Of a stretch of DNA of 64,000 nucleotides, positions 9,278 to 20,221 are shown piece after piece. The number at the start of each line of letters is the position of its first letter. Positions within the stretch are counted from its first letter, which is position 1. The notes under the pieces were generated by a model. It saw only the letters and a list, made by a program, of their open reading frames with translations, was not told where the DNA came from and ran no database searches. This stretch comes from Synechocystis sp. PCC 7509 (GTDB lineage Bacteria; Cyanobacteriota; Cyanobacteriia; Cyanobacteriales; Chroococcidiopsidaceae). The stretch is from the NCBI RefSeq assembly GCF_000332075.2, contig NZ_ALVU02000001.1, forward strand, positions 2,802,324 to 2,866,323, in the 5' to 3' direction. A program made the translations under genes and the position numbers.

Positions 9278-9373
9278 ACCTATGAATTTTGGCAAGGAGA
9301 CGTTGCATTGCAACGGCTCTAATATTGGATTTGCAAAACAGTTTATTTCTAAGTCAGATTTTCTAAGCTTTTG

Positions 9374-9384
9374 GGGAATACTAA
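9374..9384 (+). promoter_or_regulatory. Recurrent GGGAATACTAA motif before the glycosylphosphotransferase gene
   Basis: The same 11 bases occur at 860-870 before the flippase gene. Both copies are preceded by a T-rich run. They are the only two sizeable gaps inside the exopolysaccharide block, which suggests a shared control element. Chance recurrence is not excluded. Confidence 0.25.
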
Positions 9385-9416
9385 GGTAGTCGCTCCCAAT
9401 AGTCAGCCATGCAGTT

Positions 9417-10856
9417 ATGAATAAACTATGTAGTAAGCCGCGCTACAAAAATGATATTCGCGCCCCCGGTAAGTTTCAACTACAGCAAATATTTAACAGC
9501 TTTGCTTACCAAGTAATGGCATTGTTATTAAGCGATTTACTGGCGCTGGCTTTGGCGTGGCGATTTGCAGAACATTGGAATAAATTGTACTCTCCAGTTC
9601 CGCCTCAACTAGCTTGGTGGGAATGGCTGGGGTTGCCTAGTTTATTTTGGCTATTTGCAGCTTGTACATTTTTACTATTTGCTTACCGAGGGCTTTATAG
9701 CTTCTCTACCCAACAGAAAAACTATATCCTTTCTGGTCAATTGGTGAGCGTAGTTTACCTAATGTCTTTGGTGCTTTGCTACTTCTACGATCCTAAATTA
9801 GATCCACCGCGATCGCTCTTTTTTACGGCTTGGTTTAGTAGTATCTTTTTAGTAATTGGTTTGCGGCTAGTTACAACCTTGATTTTGCGGCAATTTGATA
9901 GGTATCATCCGCCAGTTTCTGTATTTTTGATTGCTAATGGCGATCGCCTTCCCATTTTGGGTAAAGTATTACAAAGGCGATCGCAATATATTGTAGTAGG
10001 GGCAGCTCTTGCTTGTACTGCCAATGCTACAACTACTATTGAAAAAATCAAAGCATCCCAAGCACGAGAGGTATTAGTTGAAAACTTACCGCCAACGGAG
10101 TTAGCTTCTACTTTATATTGGCAATTGCGGCGGCTAGGAATTACTATGCGTTTGATTCCCTCTAGCTTGGAAATGCTGCATCGGCGTGGAGTTCCTGAAG
10201 TTTTTGCCGGATTACCAACGTTACTATTAGAGTTTCCCTTAATTAGCGGTTGGGATTACAGGTTTAAGCGGTTGTTAGATATTTTTGGGGCGTTATTGGG
10301 CTTGATTATATTATCGCCGATATTTATTGCTAGTGCGATCGCTATCAAACTTTCTTCCCCTGGTTCTATCTTCTTTTGTCAAGAACGAATGGGTTTGCAT
10401 GGCAAAGTATTTCAAGTCTGGAAGTTTCGCACTATGGTAGCTAATGCTGTTACTTTGCAACAAACTTTAGAACAAAATAATGAAGTAAATGACGGTGTGA
10501 TGTTCAAAATCAAAAACGACCCGCGAATTACTTTTGTTGGTCGTTTTCTAAGACGCACTAGCATTGATGAATTACCACAATTAGTTAATGTTTTATTAGG
10601 GCAAATGAGCTTAGTCGGCCCGCGCCCTTTACCTTTACGAGACGTGGAACGTTTTGCAACTTGGCATCATATTCGCCATCAAGTTTTGCCTGGTATTACT
10701 GGACTTTGGCAAGTTTCGGGGCGTTCTAATATTAATGATTTTGCTGATGCTGTACGTTTGGATCTTTATTACATTGATAATTGGTCGTTTAACTTAGATT
10801 TAGATATTTTAGTCGATACTGTAAGAATTGTTCTGTTTGGCAAAGGTGCTTATTAG
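9417..10856 (+). CDS. Exopolysaccharide polyprenyl glycosylphosphotransferase (WbaP/CpsE-like)
   Basis: The N-terminal half has four to five membrane helices and a CoA-binding-like domain. The C-terminal bacterial sugar transferase domain begins at about residue 285 with YRFKRLLDIFGALLGLIILS. It carries FFCQERMGLHGKVFQVWKFR, FVGRFLRRTSIDELPQLVNV and GPRPLPLRDVE, which hold the catalytic Asp-Glu pair. It loads the first sugar-1-phosphate onto undecaprenyl phosphate to start the glycan repeat. At 479 residues the length is typical. Start is ATG at 9417. Confidence 0.92.
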   Translation: MNKLCSKPRYKNDIRAPGKFQLQQIFNSFAYQVMALLLSDLLALALAWRFAEHWNKLYSPVPPQLAWWEWLGLPSLFWLFAACTFLLFAYRGLYSFSTQQKNYILSGQLVSVVYLMSLVLCYFYDPKLDPPRSLFFTAWFSSIFLVIGLRLVTTLILRQFDRYHPPVSVFLIANGDRLPILGKVLQRRSQYIVVGAALACTANATTTIEKIKASQAREVLVENLPPTELASTLYWQLRRLGITMRLIPSSLEMLHRRGVPEVFAGLPTLLLEFPLISGWDYRFKRLLDIFGALLGLIILSPIFIASAIAIKLSSPGSIFFCQERMGLHGKVFQVWKFRTMVANAVTLQQTLEQNNEVNDGVMFKIKNDPRITFVGRFLRRTSIDELPQLVNVLLGQMSLVGPRPLPLRDVERFATWHHIRHQVLPGITGLWQVSGRSNINDFADAVRLDLYYIDNWSFNLDLDILVDTVRIVLFGKGAY

Positions 10857-10864
10857 AGGTAGTT

Positions 10865-13411
10865 ATGAAAGATGAAATGCGCCTTGATAGTCAAAATTCT
10901 GAAGGTAAAATAATTGGGTTATTAGTAGCGGTTTTTTATGGCATACTTACACTTTTACCTGATAGCAATACTCAATTTGTAACTTGGTCTTGGGTTTTCT
11001 TATGGCAAGCAGGTTTGATGATACCTTGCTTTTGGCTATTGTGGCAGTTATGGCAACAAAAAACAATTCAATTATTAGGTAATAAATTAGACTGGATTGT
11101 GGGGGTTTTAGCTATTATATTAATAGTTTCCGCAGCGATCGCAAATTATCCAAATCAAGCCCGATGGTATAGTTGGGCAGCTTTAGGTTTTTTGGCGGCT
11201 TTATACGCTGTTAATAATTGGCTAGGGCAATCATCAGGACGCTATTACAAATTATTAGTATTACAAGGTTATTTAAACTTAGCATTTATTATTATTAGTC
11301 TGCTTTTATGGTTCAGCCAAATAGTATCACCTGAATTAAACCGTTTAAGTGAAATTAACCAACAATATAACATCAGTTTGCCCTTTGATTTTTCGATAAT
11401 TGAGTTACGAAATGGCTTTCCAATTGGACATCAAAATTATGTTGCTGGCTATTTAGTTTTAGTAATTCCTTTACTAATTGCTCTAAGTATGATTCAAACT
11501 GGTTGGCGACGCTTAACGTGGATAAGCGGCGTAATTTTAGGTTTAATCGATTTGTACTCTACCAGTTCTAGGGGTGGATGGCTGGGGTTAGTTGTGGTTG
11601 TTTCTATTAGTTTTATTGTTTTAATAATACATAGTAGATTACCGCGACTTTGGCTTGCTTTAGGTGGTGCGGTAATATTAGCTATACTGACGCTTTTGGT
11701 ATTAGCAAACAATCGTTTAAATACTTTAATCACAGCAATATTTACTGGTTCAAGTAGTGGAGAATTTGCTTACCGAATAATTACAGCAACTACAGGCTGG
11801 AAAATAGGGACTAGCAATCTAATTTTTGGCGCAGCGCCGGGAAGCATACCCTTACTATATCAACAATATCGTCCTTCTTGGGCGGGACGAGAAGCAGAAC
11901 TTGCTTATCAATTACATAGCACTCCGGCGCAACTTTGGGCGGAATTAGGATTAAGTGGAATTGTAATATTATTATGTGCGATCGCACTTTTATTTTATCT
12001 TGGTTGGAAATGGCTTCGCGCCTCCAATTCCTCAAATACCGAGCAAATTTTTGTTTATAGTATCTATGCTGGTTTAACTGCTTACGGCATAAATAGTCTC
12101 ACAGATTATCAACTAGATAATGTTTGTATTAGCGGCACAATTATAATTTATATTGCCATATTAGCTACAATTTTTCGTTCAAGTTTAGTCAAAGAGCAAT
12201 TATTAATTCAACCTCAAGTAGCTTACGGATTGACTTTAGGCGGATTGGGAATACTTGTAGCAATAATAGTTTGGTCATTTCCCATTCATGCTGCTTGGAA
12301 TTCTTCTAGTATTGGATTTTTGGCTTTAAGTTCCCAAACAAATAATCAAACTCCTGAAAAAAGAGCGCAATTAGTAACAGAATTTACCCAGCAACTAACT
12401 AAAGCAAATCAACTAGCGCCTTGGGAATCTTATTACCCCTATCAACTAGGCTGGAATTTGGGCGATATGGGCTTACAAACTAGCAACCCCCAAGAAAGAC
12501 AAAAATTAATTACTTCGGGAATTGATTGGTTTAATAAAGGCATAGAAGTTTCCCCAAATCAAGAATTTGGACATACAAATTTAGCTTGGTTGTTGATGGC
12601 TAAAGGCGATGTATCAACAGCTACAAAAGAATTTGCACGTTCCACTCAATTAATGAGTGCAAAGCGGGGTGTATTTTATGGATTGGGTTTAAGCTTATTA
12701 GCCCAAGGAAAAACCGATTTAGGCATTGAAGCTATTACTTTAGAAGCCTTGCGCGATCCAATTATTATTACTAGCCCAATTTGGCAATCACCACAGTTAA
12801 AACCAGTTTACGATCGCGTTCTTAGCAACCTAACAGTAAAATATGCCACCTTACTTCAAAAACCTTCCTCATTAAACAGTTACTTGCGTTATTGCTTAGG
12901 TGGATTGCATTGGTGGCAAGGCAATTATCAAGCATCTCGCGCTGATTGGGAAGCTTCCAAAGCAGTTTTAGGTTTGCAAGTATTAGATTTAGCCGAAGGT
13001 AAACCAATATTAGCAAACCAAGCAGCAAATAAAGTAATCGCCGCTTGGCTAGATCCACCCAACAGACAAACATTATTACAATCGGCTCTAATTACTGCTA
13101 GTTCTACTATTCCATCACCGCAATTAGTTCAACAATTAGCTGCTAGTATGGATGCTTCTACAACCTTCGAGCAGTGGCTAAAACAAAAAGCTCCAACTCA
13201 ACAATATCGCCGCAGTCGTGCGGGTTTTGGAGTGATTAGCCGTCACAATGACGGCCCATCGCCAGTAGATTTTTTGCCCGTGGTTGAAAACGGAGTAGTA
13301 GCGAATTTATTTACTGAACTATTCCCCTCAACCGTATACGAACCCCAACTAGACAAAGCATTGCAGCCTTGGCGGGATACGTTACTAAAAAATATTTCTG
13401 TAAATCCTTAA
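10865..13411 (+). CDS. O-antigen ligase/polymerase-like membrane protein with TPR-like C-terminus
   Basis: About twelve membrane segments fill residues 15-480. The Wzy/WaaL-type periplasmic loop has GFPIGHQNYVAGYLVL and YSTSSRGGWLGLVVVV near residues 185-245. A soluble C-terminal part (about 500-848) looks like TPR helices, for example EVSPNQEFGHTNLAWLLMAK. Proteins of this layout polymerise or ligate lipid-linked glycans. It lies 8 bp after the glycosylphosphotransferase and is likely the Wzy-type partner of the flippase at 933-2300. The polymerase role is inferred. Confidence 0.85.
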   Translation: MKDEMRLDSQNSEGKIIGLLVAVFYGILTLLPDSNTQFVTWSWVFLWQAGLMIPCFWLLWQLWQQKTIQLLGNKLDWIVGVLAIILIVSAAIANYPNQARWYSWAALGFLAALYAVNNWLGQSSGRYYKLLVLQGYLNLAFIIISLLLWFSQIVSPELNRLSEINQQYNISLPFDFSIIELRNGFPIGHQNYVAGYLVLVIPLLIALSMIQTGWRRLTWISGVILGLIDLYSTSSRGGWLGLVVVVSISFIVLIIHSRLPRLWLALGGAVILAILTLLVLANNRLNTLITAIFTGSSSGEFAYRIITATTGWKIGTSNLIFGAAPGSIPLLYQQYRPSWAGREAELAYQLHSTPAQLWAELGLSGIVILLCAIALLFYLGWKWLRASNSSNTEQIFVYSIYAGLTAYGINSLTDYQLDNVCISGTIIIYIAILATIFRSSLVKEQLLIQPQVAYGLTLGGLGILVAIIVWSFPIHAAWNSSSIGFLALSSQTNNQTPEKRAQLVTEFTQQLTKANQLAPWESYYPYQLGWNLGDMGLQTSNPQERQKLITSGIDWFNKGIEVSPNQEFGHTNLAWLLMAKGDVSTATKEFARSTQLMSAKRGVFYGLGLSLLAQGKTDLGIEAITLEALRDPIIITSPIWQSPQLKPVYDRVLSNLTVKYATLLQKPSSLNSYLRYCLGGLHWWQGNYQASRADWEASKAVLGLQVLDLAEGKPILANQAANKVIAAWLDPPNRQTLLQSALITASSTIPSPQLVQQLAASMDASTTFEQWLKQKAPTQQYRRSRAGFGVISRHNDGPSPVDFLPVVENGVVANLFTELFPSTVYEPQLDKALQPWRDTLLKNISVNP

Positions 13412-13526
13412 ATTTAGATAATTTGTCTAACTCCAGATTCCATCTTTAAAATAGAAATCAGAAACATAATAACGCCTACGCAAGTTCCGTAAATAAGCAA
13501 AGCGATCGCACTTGGAGAACAAAATA

Positions 13527-14594
13527 ATGGCTGACGTGCAACAACTACAAGAGGATGGGTACGCCTTAGATCGCGACTGTACAACCTTATCGCGTCACGT
13601 ATTAGAGCAACTGCAAAGTTTTGGCGCAGATGCTCAAGACCTTAGTGCTTTAATGAATCGGATAGCTTTAGCTGGAAAGCTAATTGCTCGTCGTCTCAGT
13701 CGCGCGGGACTAATGGAAGGGGTACTCGGATTTACTGGAGAAACCAACGTCCAAGGAGAATCTGTAAAAAAAATGGATGTTTACTCCAACGATGTATTTA
13801 TCTCCGTATTCAAGCAGAGCGGGCTTGTATGTCGCCTAGCATCGGAGGAAATGGAGAAACCCTACTATATCCCGGAGAACTGCCCAATCGGTCGTTATAC
13901 CCTTTTGTATGACCCTATAGACGGTTCTTCCAACACCGATATCAATCTAACTTTGGGTTCAATTTTTGCAATTCGGCAACAAGTCGGTACAGATAGTGAC
14001 GGTACAGCCCAAGACTTGCTTCAAGATGGACATAAGCAAATTGCCGCCGGGTACATCTTGTACGGGCCAAGTACGATGTTAGTTTATTCTATTGGCAAAG
14101 GAGTTCATTCTTTTACCCTCGATCCCAGCCTAGGGGAGTTTATTCTTACTGAAGAAAACATTACAATTCCAAGTCATGGTGCTATTTATAGTGTCAATGA
14201 GGGAAATTTTTGGCAGTGGGATGAATCTTTTAGAGAATATATCCGCTACGTCCATCGCACGGAAGGCTATACCGCTCGTTATGGTGGCGCTATGGTAGGA
14301 GATATTCATCGAATTTTGGTACAAGGGGGTGTATTTCTCTATCCTGGTACAGAGCAAAAACCTGAAGGTAAGTTGCGATTGTTATACGAGTCTGCACCGT
14401 TAGCTTTTTTAATTGAGCAAGCTGGAGGGAGAGCAAGTACAGGGATTCAAGAAATTATGGATGTAGTACCCGAAAAATTACATCAACGCACGCCTTTGAT
14501 TATTGGCAGCAAAGACGATGTAGCTTTGGTAGAGTCGTTTATTGAAAAACAAACTCAGCACCAAATGCGCGAAAGATCCCGCATACCTCAGTAA
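13527..14594 (+). CDS. fbp: Fructose-1,6-bisphosphatase class I
   Basis: The metal-site motif [20 protein letters not shown] at about residue 125 and the C-terminal [20 protein letters not shown] are class I signatures. The enzyme removes phosphate from fructose 1,6-bisphosphate in the Calvin cycle and gluconeogenesis. ATG at 13527 is preferred over the in-frame TTG at 13512, because GGAG at 13514-13517 is a ribosome binding site placed 9 bases before it. The fbp-tal-zwf-opcA order is conserved in cyanobacteria. Confidence 0.96.
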   Translation: MADVQQLQEDGYALDRDCTTLSRHVLEQLQSFGADAQDLSALMNRIALAGKLIARRLSRAGLMEGVLGFTGETNVQGESVKKMDVYSNDVFISVFKQSGLVCRLASEEMEKPYYIPENCPIGRYTLLYDPIDGSSNTDINLTLGSIFAIRQQVGTDSDGTAQDLLQDGHKQIAAGYILYGPSTMLVYSIGKGVHSFTLDPSLGEFILTEENITIPSHGAIYSVNEGNFWQWDESFREYIRYVHRTEGYTARYGGAMVGDIHRILVQGGVFLYPGTEQKPEGKLRLLYESAPLAFLIEQAGGRASTGIQEIMDVVPEKLHQRTPLIIGSKDDVALVESFIEKQTQHQMRERSRIPQ

Positions 14595-14636
14595 AACGTG
14601 ACGCTAGAATTACAAAAACCAACTTAGGAATTAATT

Positions 14637-15779
14637 ATGGCAACCAATCATTTATTAGAGATCAAGCAATTCGGTCAAAGTATCTGGATGGACAATTTGA
14701 GCCGCGACTTGGTAAAGTCCGGGGAACTCAAAGATATGGTAGAAAATAAAGGAATTTGTGGGATAACTTCCAATCCAGCTATTTTTGAAAAAGCGATCGC
14801 CGGAAATGTTATCTACGATGCAGACATCGAAGCTGGGATCAAAGCTAAGTTACCAACTTACAAAATTTATGAGCAGCTAGTATTTGACGATATCCGCAAC
14901 GCCTGCGATATTTTGCACCCCGTTTATGATTCCTCGGAGAAATTAGACGGTTATGTAAGCATTGAAGTACCGCCAACTATTGCCCACGATACCGAAGCGA
15001 CAATTAAAGAAGCCAAACGCTACTATGCAGAGCTTGGACGGGAAAATGTGATGATCAAAATCCCCGGTACAAGTTCGGGATTACCCGCCGTAGAGGAAGT
15101 TATCGCTGAGGGGATCAATGTCAACGTTACTTTGCTGTTTTCTGTAGAAAGCTACATCGAAACCTTTTGGGCTTACATTCGGGGTTTAGAAAAACGCGCC
15201 GCCGAAGGGAAAGATATTAGTAATATTGCCTCTGTTGCTAGTTTCTTCTTGAGCCGGATTGATAGCAATATTGATGCCAAAATTGACGCAAAACTCAAAG
15301 GCGTTGATGATGCTAATTTGAAAGAGAAGCTGACCGCCGTTAAAGGTAAAGTGGCGATCGCTAATGCTAAAGTTGCCTACCAAGAGTACAAAAAGATTAT
15401 TAGTAGCGATCGTTGGAAAGCATTATCAGCTAAAGGCGCAAAAGTACAGCGCTTACTATGGGCAAGTACCAGCACCAAAGACCCCAGCTACAGCGATGTC
15501 ATGTATGTAGATGAATTAGTCGGACCCGACACCGTTAATACCTTACCTCCAAATACTATCGAAGCTTGCGCCGATCATTGCGACGTTGATAGTCGAGTAG
15601 AAACTAAAGTTGATGAAGCTTATCAGCTAATTGAAAGCCTCAAAGATCCCGATATCAATATTGACATCGACAAAGTAATGGAAGAATTGCTCGTTGATGG
15701 GATTGATAAATTTGTCAAACCGTTTGAATCGTTGATGAGTTCTTTAGAAGATAAAGTTAGCAACTTATCACCCGTGTAA
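14637..15779 (+). CDS. tal: Transaldolase
   Basis: The protein starts with a [20 protein letters not shown] segment and [14 protein letters not shown]. The catalytic Schiff-base lysine is in [20 protein letters not shown] near residue 140. [20 protein letters not shown] and [16 protein letters not shown] near residue 275-310 complete the long (about 380-residue) transaldolase type. It exchanges three-carbon units in the pentose phosphate pathway. It lies 42 bp after fbp on the same strand. Confidence 0.96.
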   Translation: MATNHLLEIKQFGQSIWMDNLSRDLVKSGELKDMVENKGICGITSNPAIFEKAIAGNVIYDADIEAGIKAKLPTYKIYEQLVFDDIRNACDILHPVYDSSEKLDGYVSIEVPPTIAHDTEATIKEAKRYYAELGRENVMIKIPGTSSGLPAVEEVIAEGINVNVTLLFSVESYIETFWAYIRGLEKRAAEGKDISNIASVASFFLSRIDSNIDAKIDAKLKGVDDANLKEKLTAVKGKVAIANAKVAYQEYKKIISSDRWKALSAKGAKVQRLLWASTSTKDPSYSDVMYVDELVGPDTVNTLPPNTIEACADHCDVDSRVETKVDEAYQLIESLKDPDINIDIDKVMEELLVDGIDKFVKPFESLMSSLEDKVSNLSPV

Positions 15780-15786
15780 ACAACCG

Positions 15787-15809
15787 AGGGAAGGAAAAAA
15801 ACCTTCCCT
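15787..15809 (+). terminator. Hairpin between tal and zwf
   Basis: AGGGAAGG and CCTTCCCT pair over 8 bp with a 7-A loop, 8 bp after the tal stop. It lacks a T run, so partial termination or transcript-end stabilisation is more likely than a full stop. Confidence 0.4.
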
Positions 15810-15843
15810 TACCTTCCTTTGTCCCTTCATCACTCAAACAAAT

Positions 15844-17373
15844 ATGATTAAGTTGCTAGAAAATCCTTTGCGCGTAGGGTTGAAGCAAGAAAAACTACCC
15901 GAACCGCAAATAATCGTAATTTTTGGCGCTTCAGGAGATTTAACTCAACGCAAATTAGTTCCCGCCCTTTACAAACTACGTCAACAAAGACGTATCTATC
16001 CAGAAACTACCATTGTTGGCGTGGCGCGTCGAGATTGGAGCGATCAATATTTCCGCGACAAAATGCGCGAAGGAGTCGAACAATTTTCTGACGGTGTTGG
16101 CTCAGAAGATTTATGGCAAGATTTTTCTCAAGGACTATTTTACTGTTCTGGAGACATTGACAACCCGGAAAGTTATCAAAAACTTAAAAAACTCCTCAGC
16201 GAACTAGACGAGAAACGCTCCACCAAGGGAAACCGAATGTTTTATCTTTCGGTGTCGCCAAACTTCTTTCCCGAAGCAATTTCTCAACTGGGAAAAGCCG
16301 AAATGCTGGCAGATCCGGTTAAGACGCGCTTATTAATTGAAAAACCCTTTGGACGCGATTTGAGTTCGGCGCGAGTTCTCAACCGAGTAGTGCAGCAAAC
16401 TTGCAGAGAAGAACAAGTTTATCGCATCGACCACTATTTAGGTAAAGAAACCGTCCAAAACTTGCTCGTATTTCGCTTTGCTAATGCAATTTTTGAGCCG
16501 TTGTGGAATCGCCAATTTGTCGATCACGTCCAAATTACCGTCGCTGAAACCGTCGGCGTAGAAGATCGGGCGGGATATTATGAAAGTTCTGGCGCATTGC
16601 GAGATATGCTGCAAAACCACTTAATGCAACTATTTTGTTTGACAGCAATGGAGCCACCAAACTCCCTAGATGCGGATAGTTTGAGAACAGAAAAAGTAAA
16701 AGTAATTCAAGCTGCTCGTTTAGCTGACGTAGAGAACTTACAAAAATCTGCTGTACGCGGTCAATATAGTGCTGGCTGGATGAAAGGTAAAAAGGTAGCT
16801 GGCTATCGTCAAGAACCAGGAGTAGATCCAAATTCTACTACACCTACTTTTGTAGCGATGAAGTTTTTGGTTGATAACTGGCGCTGGCAAGGCGTACCCT
16901 TTTATTTGCGTACAGGTAAGCGGTTGCCGAAAAAAGTTTCAGAAATATCAATCCACTTTCGGGAAGTTCCCCATTTAATCTTTCAATCGGCGGCGCAACA
17001 AGTAAATGCAAATATACTAGCAATGCGGATTCAACCTAACGAAGGTATTTCTTTGCGGTTTGAAGTAAAAATGCCAGGTACATTAGTTAGTACGCGATCG
17101 GTAGATATGGATTTTAGCTATGGTTCTTTTGGTATCCAAGCAACAGGGGATGCTTACGATCGCTTGTTAATGGATTGTATGATGGGAGATCAAAGTTTAT
17201 TTACTAGAGCCGATGAAGTAGAAGCCGCTTGGCAACTGGTTACGCCAGCAATGACTGTTTGGGATTCCCCCAGCGATCCCGCTCAAGTGCCTCAATACGA
17301 AGCGGGAACTTGGGAACCAGCCGAAGCTGAACTACTAATCAATCAAGATGGTCGCCGTTGGCGCAGACTTTAA
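15844..17373 (+). CDS. zwf: Glucose-6-phosphate 1-dehydrogenase
   Basis: [20 protein letters not shown] near residue 25 binds [24 protein letters not shown] near residue 195 holds the substrate and catalytic His motif, and [14 protein letters not shown] near residue 355 is also conserved. The 509-residue length is standard. The enzyme starts the oxidative pentose phosphate pathway, the main night-time source of NADPH in cyanobacteria. It is followed by opcA, its allosteric partner. Confidence 0.97.
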   Translation: MIKLLENPLRVGLKQEKLPEPQIIVIFGASGDLTQRKLVPALYKLRQQRRIYPETTIVGVARRDWSDQYFRDKMREGVEQFSDGVGSEDLWQDFSQGLFYCSGDIDNPESYQKLKKLLSELDEKRSTKGNRMFYLSVSPNFFPEAISQLGKAEMLADPVKTRLLIEKPFGRDLSSARVLNRVVQQTCREEQVYRIDHYLGKETVQNLLVFRFANAIFEPLWNRQFVDHVQITVAETVGVEDRAGYYESSGALRDMLQNHLMQLFCLTAMEPPNSLDADSLRTEKVKVIQAARLADVENLQKSAVRGQYSAGWMKGKKVAGYRQEPGVDPNSTTPTFVAMKFLVDNWRWQGVPFYLRTGKRLPKKVSEISIHFREVPHLIFQSAAQQVNANILAMRIQPNEGISLRFEVKMPGTLVSTRSVDMDFSYGSFGIQATGDAYDRLLMDCMMGDQSLFTRADEVEAAWQLVTPAMTVWDSPSDPAQVPQYEAGTWEPAEAELLINQDGRRWRRL

Positions 17374-17479
17374 AAAATTGCCCTAGAAAACTTCGTAATA
17401 ATTATAGTTTTACCATCGTAAAACTTGGCTAATACTCAATTTTTTTCAAGCTTTCCTACTCCTAACGCAGCAAATATAT

Positions 17480-18859
17480 ATGTCTACAAAATCTGCTCCT
17501 ATTGTTTCCTTACAACCGCCTAAAGATGTTTCTTTAAGCGATATTGAAGCGGAATTGAGTCAAATTTGGCAAAGCTACGGGATGGCGGGGGACAATGCTG
17601 GAATTCCTCCCGCTACACGCGCAACTACTTTTAGCTTAATTGTTTACGAACCGGAAGAAACTCAACAATTATTAGCAGCTTTGGGCGTATATAGAGGACC
17701 CATTGATGGCATTCCTGGCCCGCAAACCGAGGCAGCACTAAGGGAAATCCAGAAAAAATATGGATTGTCGATAACGGGAACTGGAACCCCCGAAACTTTG
17801 CAAAAATTGCGCGAAGAAGTAGCTAAACGCGGTGGTAATGAAGATACCAATGACGGCTCAAAGGGTTCAATTGACCTAGCTTACAGCCTCAGCAATCAAA
17901 ATCCTACCATTGCCGATGCGATCGCCCTGCGTAATCCTTGTCGCATTGTGGCACTATGTCCGATGGCTGGAGAAGATGAAGGGGTAAAAGTTCAAGTATC
18001 AGCTTATTGCCCTTTGCAAAAGCAAGCAACAAATACCTTAATTTGCTGCGAATACATTACCCTCAAAGGTACAGCCACCGCCTTAGAAAGAGTTGGGGGT
18101 TTAGTCTCTGCTTTATTAATTGGCGACTTGCCTAAGTTTTTGTGGTGGAAAGCAACGCCCGATCCCAATAATGAGTTATTTAAGCGTCTAGCCGAAGCTT
18201 GTAATTCAGTAATTTTTGACTCTAGCAACTTTACCGAAACCGAGGCTAATTTAGTCAGGTTGCAAGCATTACTCAAAGCGGGTACACCCCTTGCCGATCT
18301 CAACTGGCGGCGCTTATCGGCTTGGCAAGAATTGACGGCGGAAGCTTTCGATCCCCCAGAGCGTCGCCTAGCCTTAAGAGAAGTCGATCGCGTTACCATT
18401 GACTACGAAAAAGGCAACCCCGCTCAAGCTTTGATGTATTTAGGCTGGTTAGCAAGTCGGTTAAACTGGCATCCTACAGGGTTACAAGAAGAAAGCGGAG
18501 ATTACGATCTCAAGCGCATTCATTTTGTTGCTGACGATCAGCGCCTGGTAGAAGCGGAGATTGCTGGAGTCCCAATTACCGATGCGGGGCAAATTCCAGG
18601 GGATTTGATGGCTTTGCGCTTGACTTCAACAAACATAGAAGCTGATTGTTGTACGGTACTGTGTTCGGAAACTAGCGGTTGTATGCGGATGGAATCGGGC
18701 GGCGGCGCTCAATCTTGTCGGTTTCAGCAAGTATCTTCTTTAGCTGACCAAAAAGCCGAACTTTTACTTAGCGAGCAGTTGCAACGCTGGGGTAGCGATC
18801 CTCTGTACGAGGAGAGTTTGGCGATCGCGGCGGAAATTTTGGCCCTGGGTAAGTATTAG
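17480..18859 (+). CDS. opcA: Glucose-6-phosphate dehydrogenase assembly protein OpcA
   Basis: The protein aligns in order with cyanobacterial OpcA. A peptidoglycan-binding-like segment sits at residues 60-115 (LGVYRGPIDGIPGPQTEAAL), and conserved KFLWWKATPDPN and CRIVALCPMAGEDEGVKV lie further on. Two cysteine patches occur near the C-terminus (ADCCTVLCSETSGCMR). OpcA activates G6PDH under redox control, and cysteines of this region are thought to be the thioredoxin switch. It follows zwf by 106 bp. Confidence 0.95.
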   Translation: MSTKSAPIVSLQPPKDVSLSDIEAELSQIWQSYGMAGDNAGIPPATRATTFSLIVYEPEETQQLLAALGVYRGPIDGIPGPQTEAALREIQKKYGLSITGTGTPETLQKLREEVAKRGGNEDTNDGSKGSIDLAYSLSNQNPTIADAIALRNPCRIVALCPMAGEDEGVKVQVSAYCPLQKQATNTLICCEYITLKGTATALERVGGLVSALLIGDLPKFLWWKATPDPNNELFKRLAEACNSVIFDSSNFTETEANLVRLQALLKAGTPLADLNWRRLSAWQELTAEAFDPPERRLALREVDRVTIDYEKGNPAQALMYLGWLASRLNWHPTGLQEESGDYDLKRIHFVADDQRLVEAEIAGVPITDAGQIPGDLMALRLTSTNIEADCCTVLCSETSGCMRMESGGGAQSCRFQQVSSLADQKAELLLSEQLQRWGSDPLYEESLAIAAEILALGKY

Positions 18860-18877
18860 GGTAGCGACTTCTAAATT

Positions 18878-20221
18878 ATGGTCGTAATTGCTGGAGAACG
18901 CAGTGGGGTAGGGAAAACAACTGTAACCCTCGCCCTACTGTCTTTTTTGTGTCGCCAGGGTCATCGGGTACAGTCTTTTAAGGTTGGGCCAGATTACATC
19001 GATCCGATGTTTCATCAGCACGTTACCGGGCGCTTTTGTCGCAACTTAGATCCGGTACTTACTTCTATTGATTACCTTCAACAGTGTTTCGCCTTTCATA
19101 CTCAACAGGTAGATTACGCCTTGGTTGAGGGGGTAATGGGCTTATTTGATGGCGCAAGTGGAGACTTTTTTGCTAGTACCGCTCATGTCGCTTTATCGCT
19201 CAATTTACCTGTTGTATTAGTTATTGATTGCAGCCGTTTGTCGGGAAGTGTCGCCGCGATCGCACATGGTTATCGATCTCTAGATCCGCGATTGCAAATA
19301 GCTGGAGTTGTGTTAAATCGGGTGGGTAGCGATCGCCACTTGCAACTACTTCAAGACGCGTTGCAGCCTCTAGACTTGCCCGTTGTGGGAGTTTTAAGAC
19401 GGCAAGACGATATAACTATTCCCGATCGCCATTTAGGTTTAATTCCTACAGGTGAAATCAACAAAATTGATCGCATTATTGAGCGGTTGGCGACTATTGG
19501 CGAAACTTGTTTTGATTGGGAGAAATTATTACCTCTAGTACGAGCGCCACGTATTGCGCCTCTCCCCATTGCACCCCGGATTGCGCCCCTCCCCATTGCA
19601 CCCCGGATTGCGATCGCCCGCGATCGCGCTTTTAATTTTTACTATCAAGACAATTTAGATATTCTGGTACAACTAGGGGCAGAATTAGTTTTTTGGAGTC
19701 CGCTTACTGAATGCGTACCCAATAATGTTCAAGGATTATATTTTGGCGGTGGTTTTCCTGAAGTTTTTGCCGCCGAATTAGCTGCAAATCGCCCAGGTTT
19801 AGAGTCGGTTAAGCAAGCAATAAGCGCAAAAATGCCTACTTATGCTGAGTGTGGCGGGTTAATGTATTTGTGCGATCGCCTTGTAGATTTTGAACAGACT
19901 GCCCACAACATGGTAGGAGTTATCCCCGCAACGGCAATTATGGGAAAACGCTTAACTTTAGGTTATCGCCACGCCACAGCCTTGCAAGCTACGCCTTTAG
20001 TCACTCCTGGCTCGGTAGTATGGGGACACGAATTTCATCGTTCTAGTTTGTCGGTAGAGCCACTAGAGCCATTGTTTCAAGCGCGAGGCTACGAGGCTTT
20101 ATCACCGATTTTTACCGAAGGATGGCGATCGCCCGATCTCCATGCTTCCTACATTCATACCCATTTTGGCAGTAATTTAGACTTGCCTAAAAGATTTATC
20201 GAGCGCTGCATCCAAGGATAA
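18878..20221 (+). CDS. cobB: Cobyrinate a,c-diamide synthase
   Basis: An N-terminal P-loop (VVIAGERSGVGKTTVTLALL) is followed by FKVGPDYIDPMFHQHVTGR, the synthetase-type dethiobiotin fold. The C-terminal class I glutamine amidotransferase half has YFGGGFPEVFAAELAANRP and TYAECGGLMYLCD, with the nucleophile Cys, and SYIHTHFGSN with the His. It amidates cobyrinic acid in vitamin B12 synthesis. The linker between halves contains a tandem RIAPLPIAP repeat (19550-19612). It lies 18 bp after opcA. Confidence 0.93.
   Translation: MVVIAGERSGVGKTTVTLALLSFLCRQGHRVQSFKVGPDYIDPMFHQHVTGRFCRNLDPVLTSIDYLQQCFAFHTQQVDYALVEGVMGLFDGASGDFFASTAHVALSLNLPVVLVIDCSRLSGSVAAIAHGYRSLDPRLQIAGVVLNRVGSDRHLQLLQDALQPLDLPVVGVLRRQDDITIPDRHLGLIPTGEINKIDRIIERLATIGETCFDWEKLLPLVRAPRIAPLPIAPRIAPLPIAPRIAIARDRAFNFYYQDNLDILVQLGAELVFWSPLTECVPNNVQGLYFGGGFPEVFAAELAANRPGLESVKQAISAKMPTYAECGGLMYLCDRLVDFEQTAHNMVGVIPATAIMGKRLTLGYRHATALQATPLVTPGSVVWGHEFHRSSLSVEPLEPLFQARGYEALSPIFTEGWRSPDLHASYIHTHFGSNLDLPKRFIERCIQG
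19550..19612 (+). repeat. 27-bp tandem repeat in the CobB linker
   Basis: Two nearly identical 27-bp units (19550-19576 and 19577-19603) encode RIAPLPIAP twice. A partial third copy (CGGATTGCG) runs into a HIP1 site. The expansion lies between the two CobB domains, keeps the frame, and makes a Pro-rich linker. Confidence 0.85.

Noticed and set aside
18004-18399. Minus-strand frame inside opcA
   Set aside because: Basic, low-complexity translation opposite a well conserved gene; it is a shadow frame.
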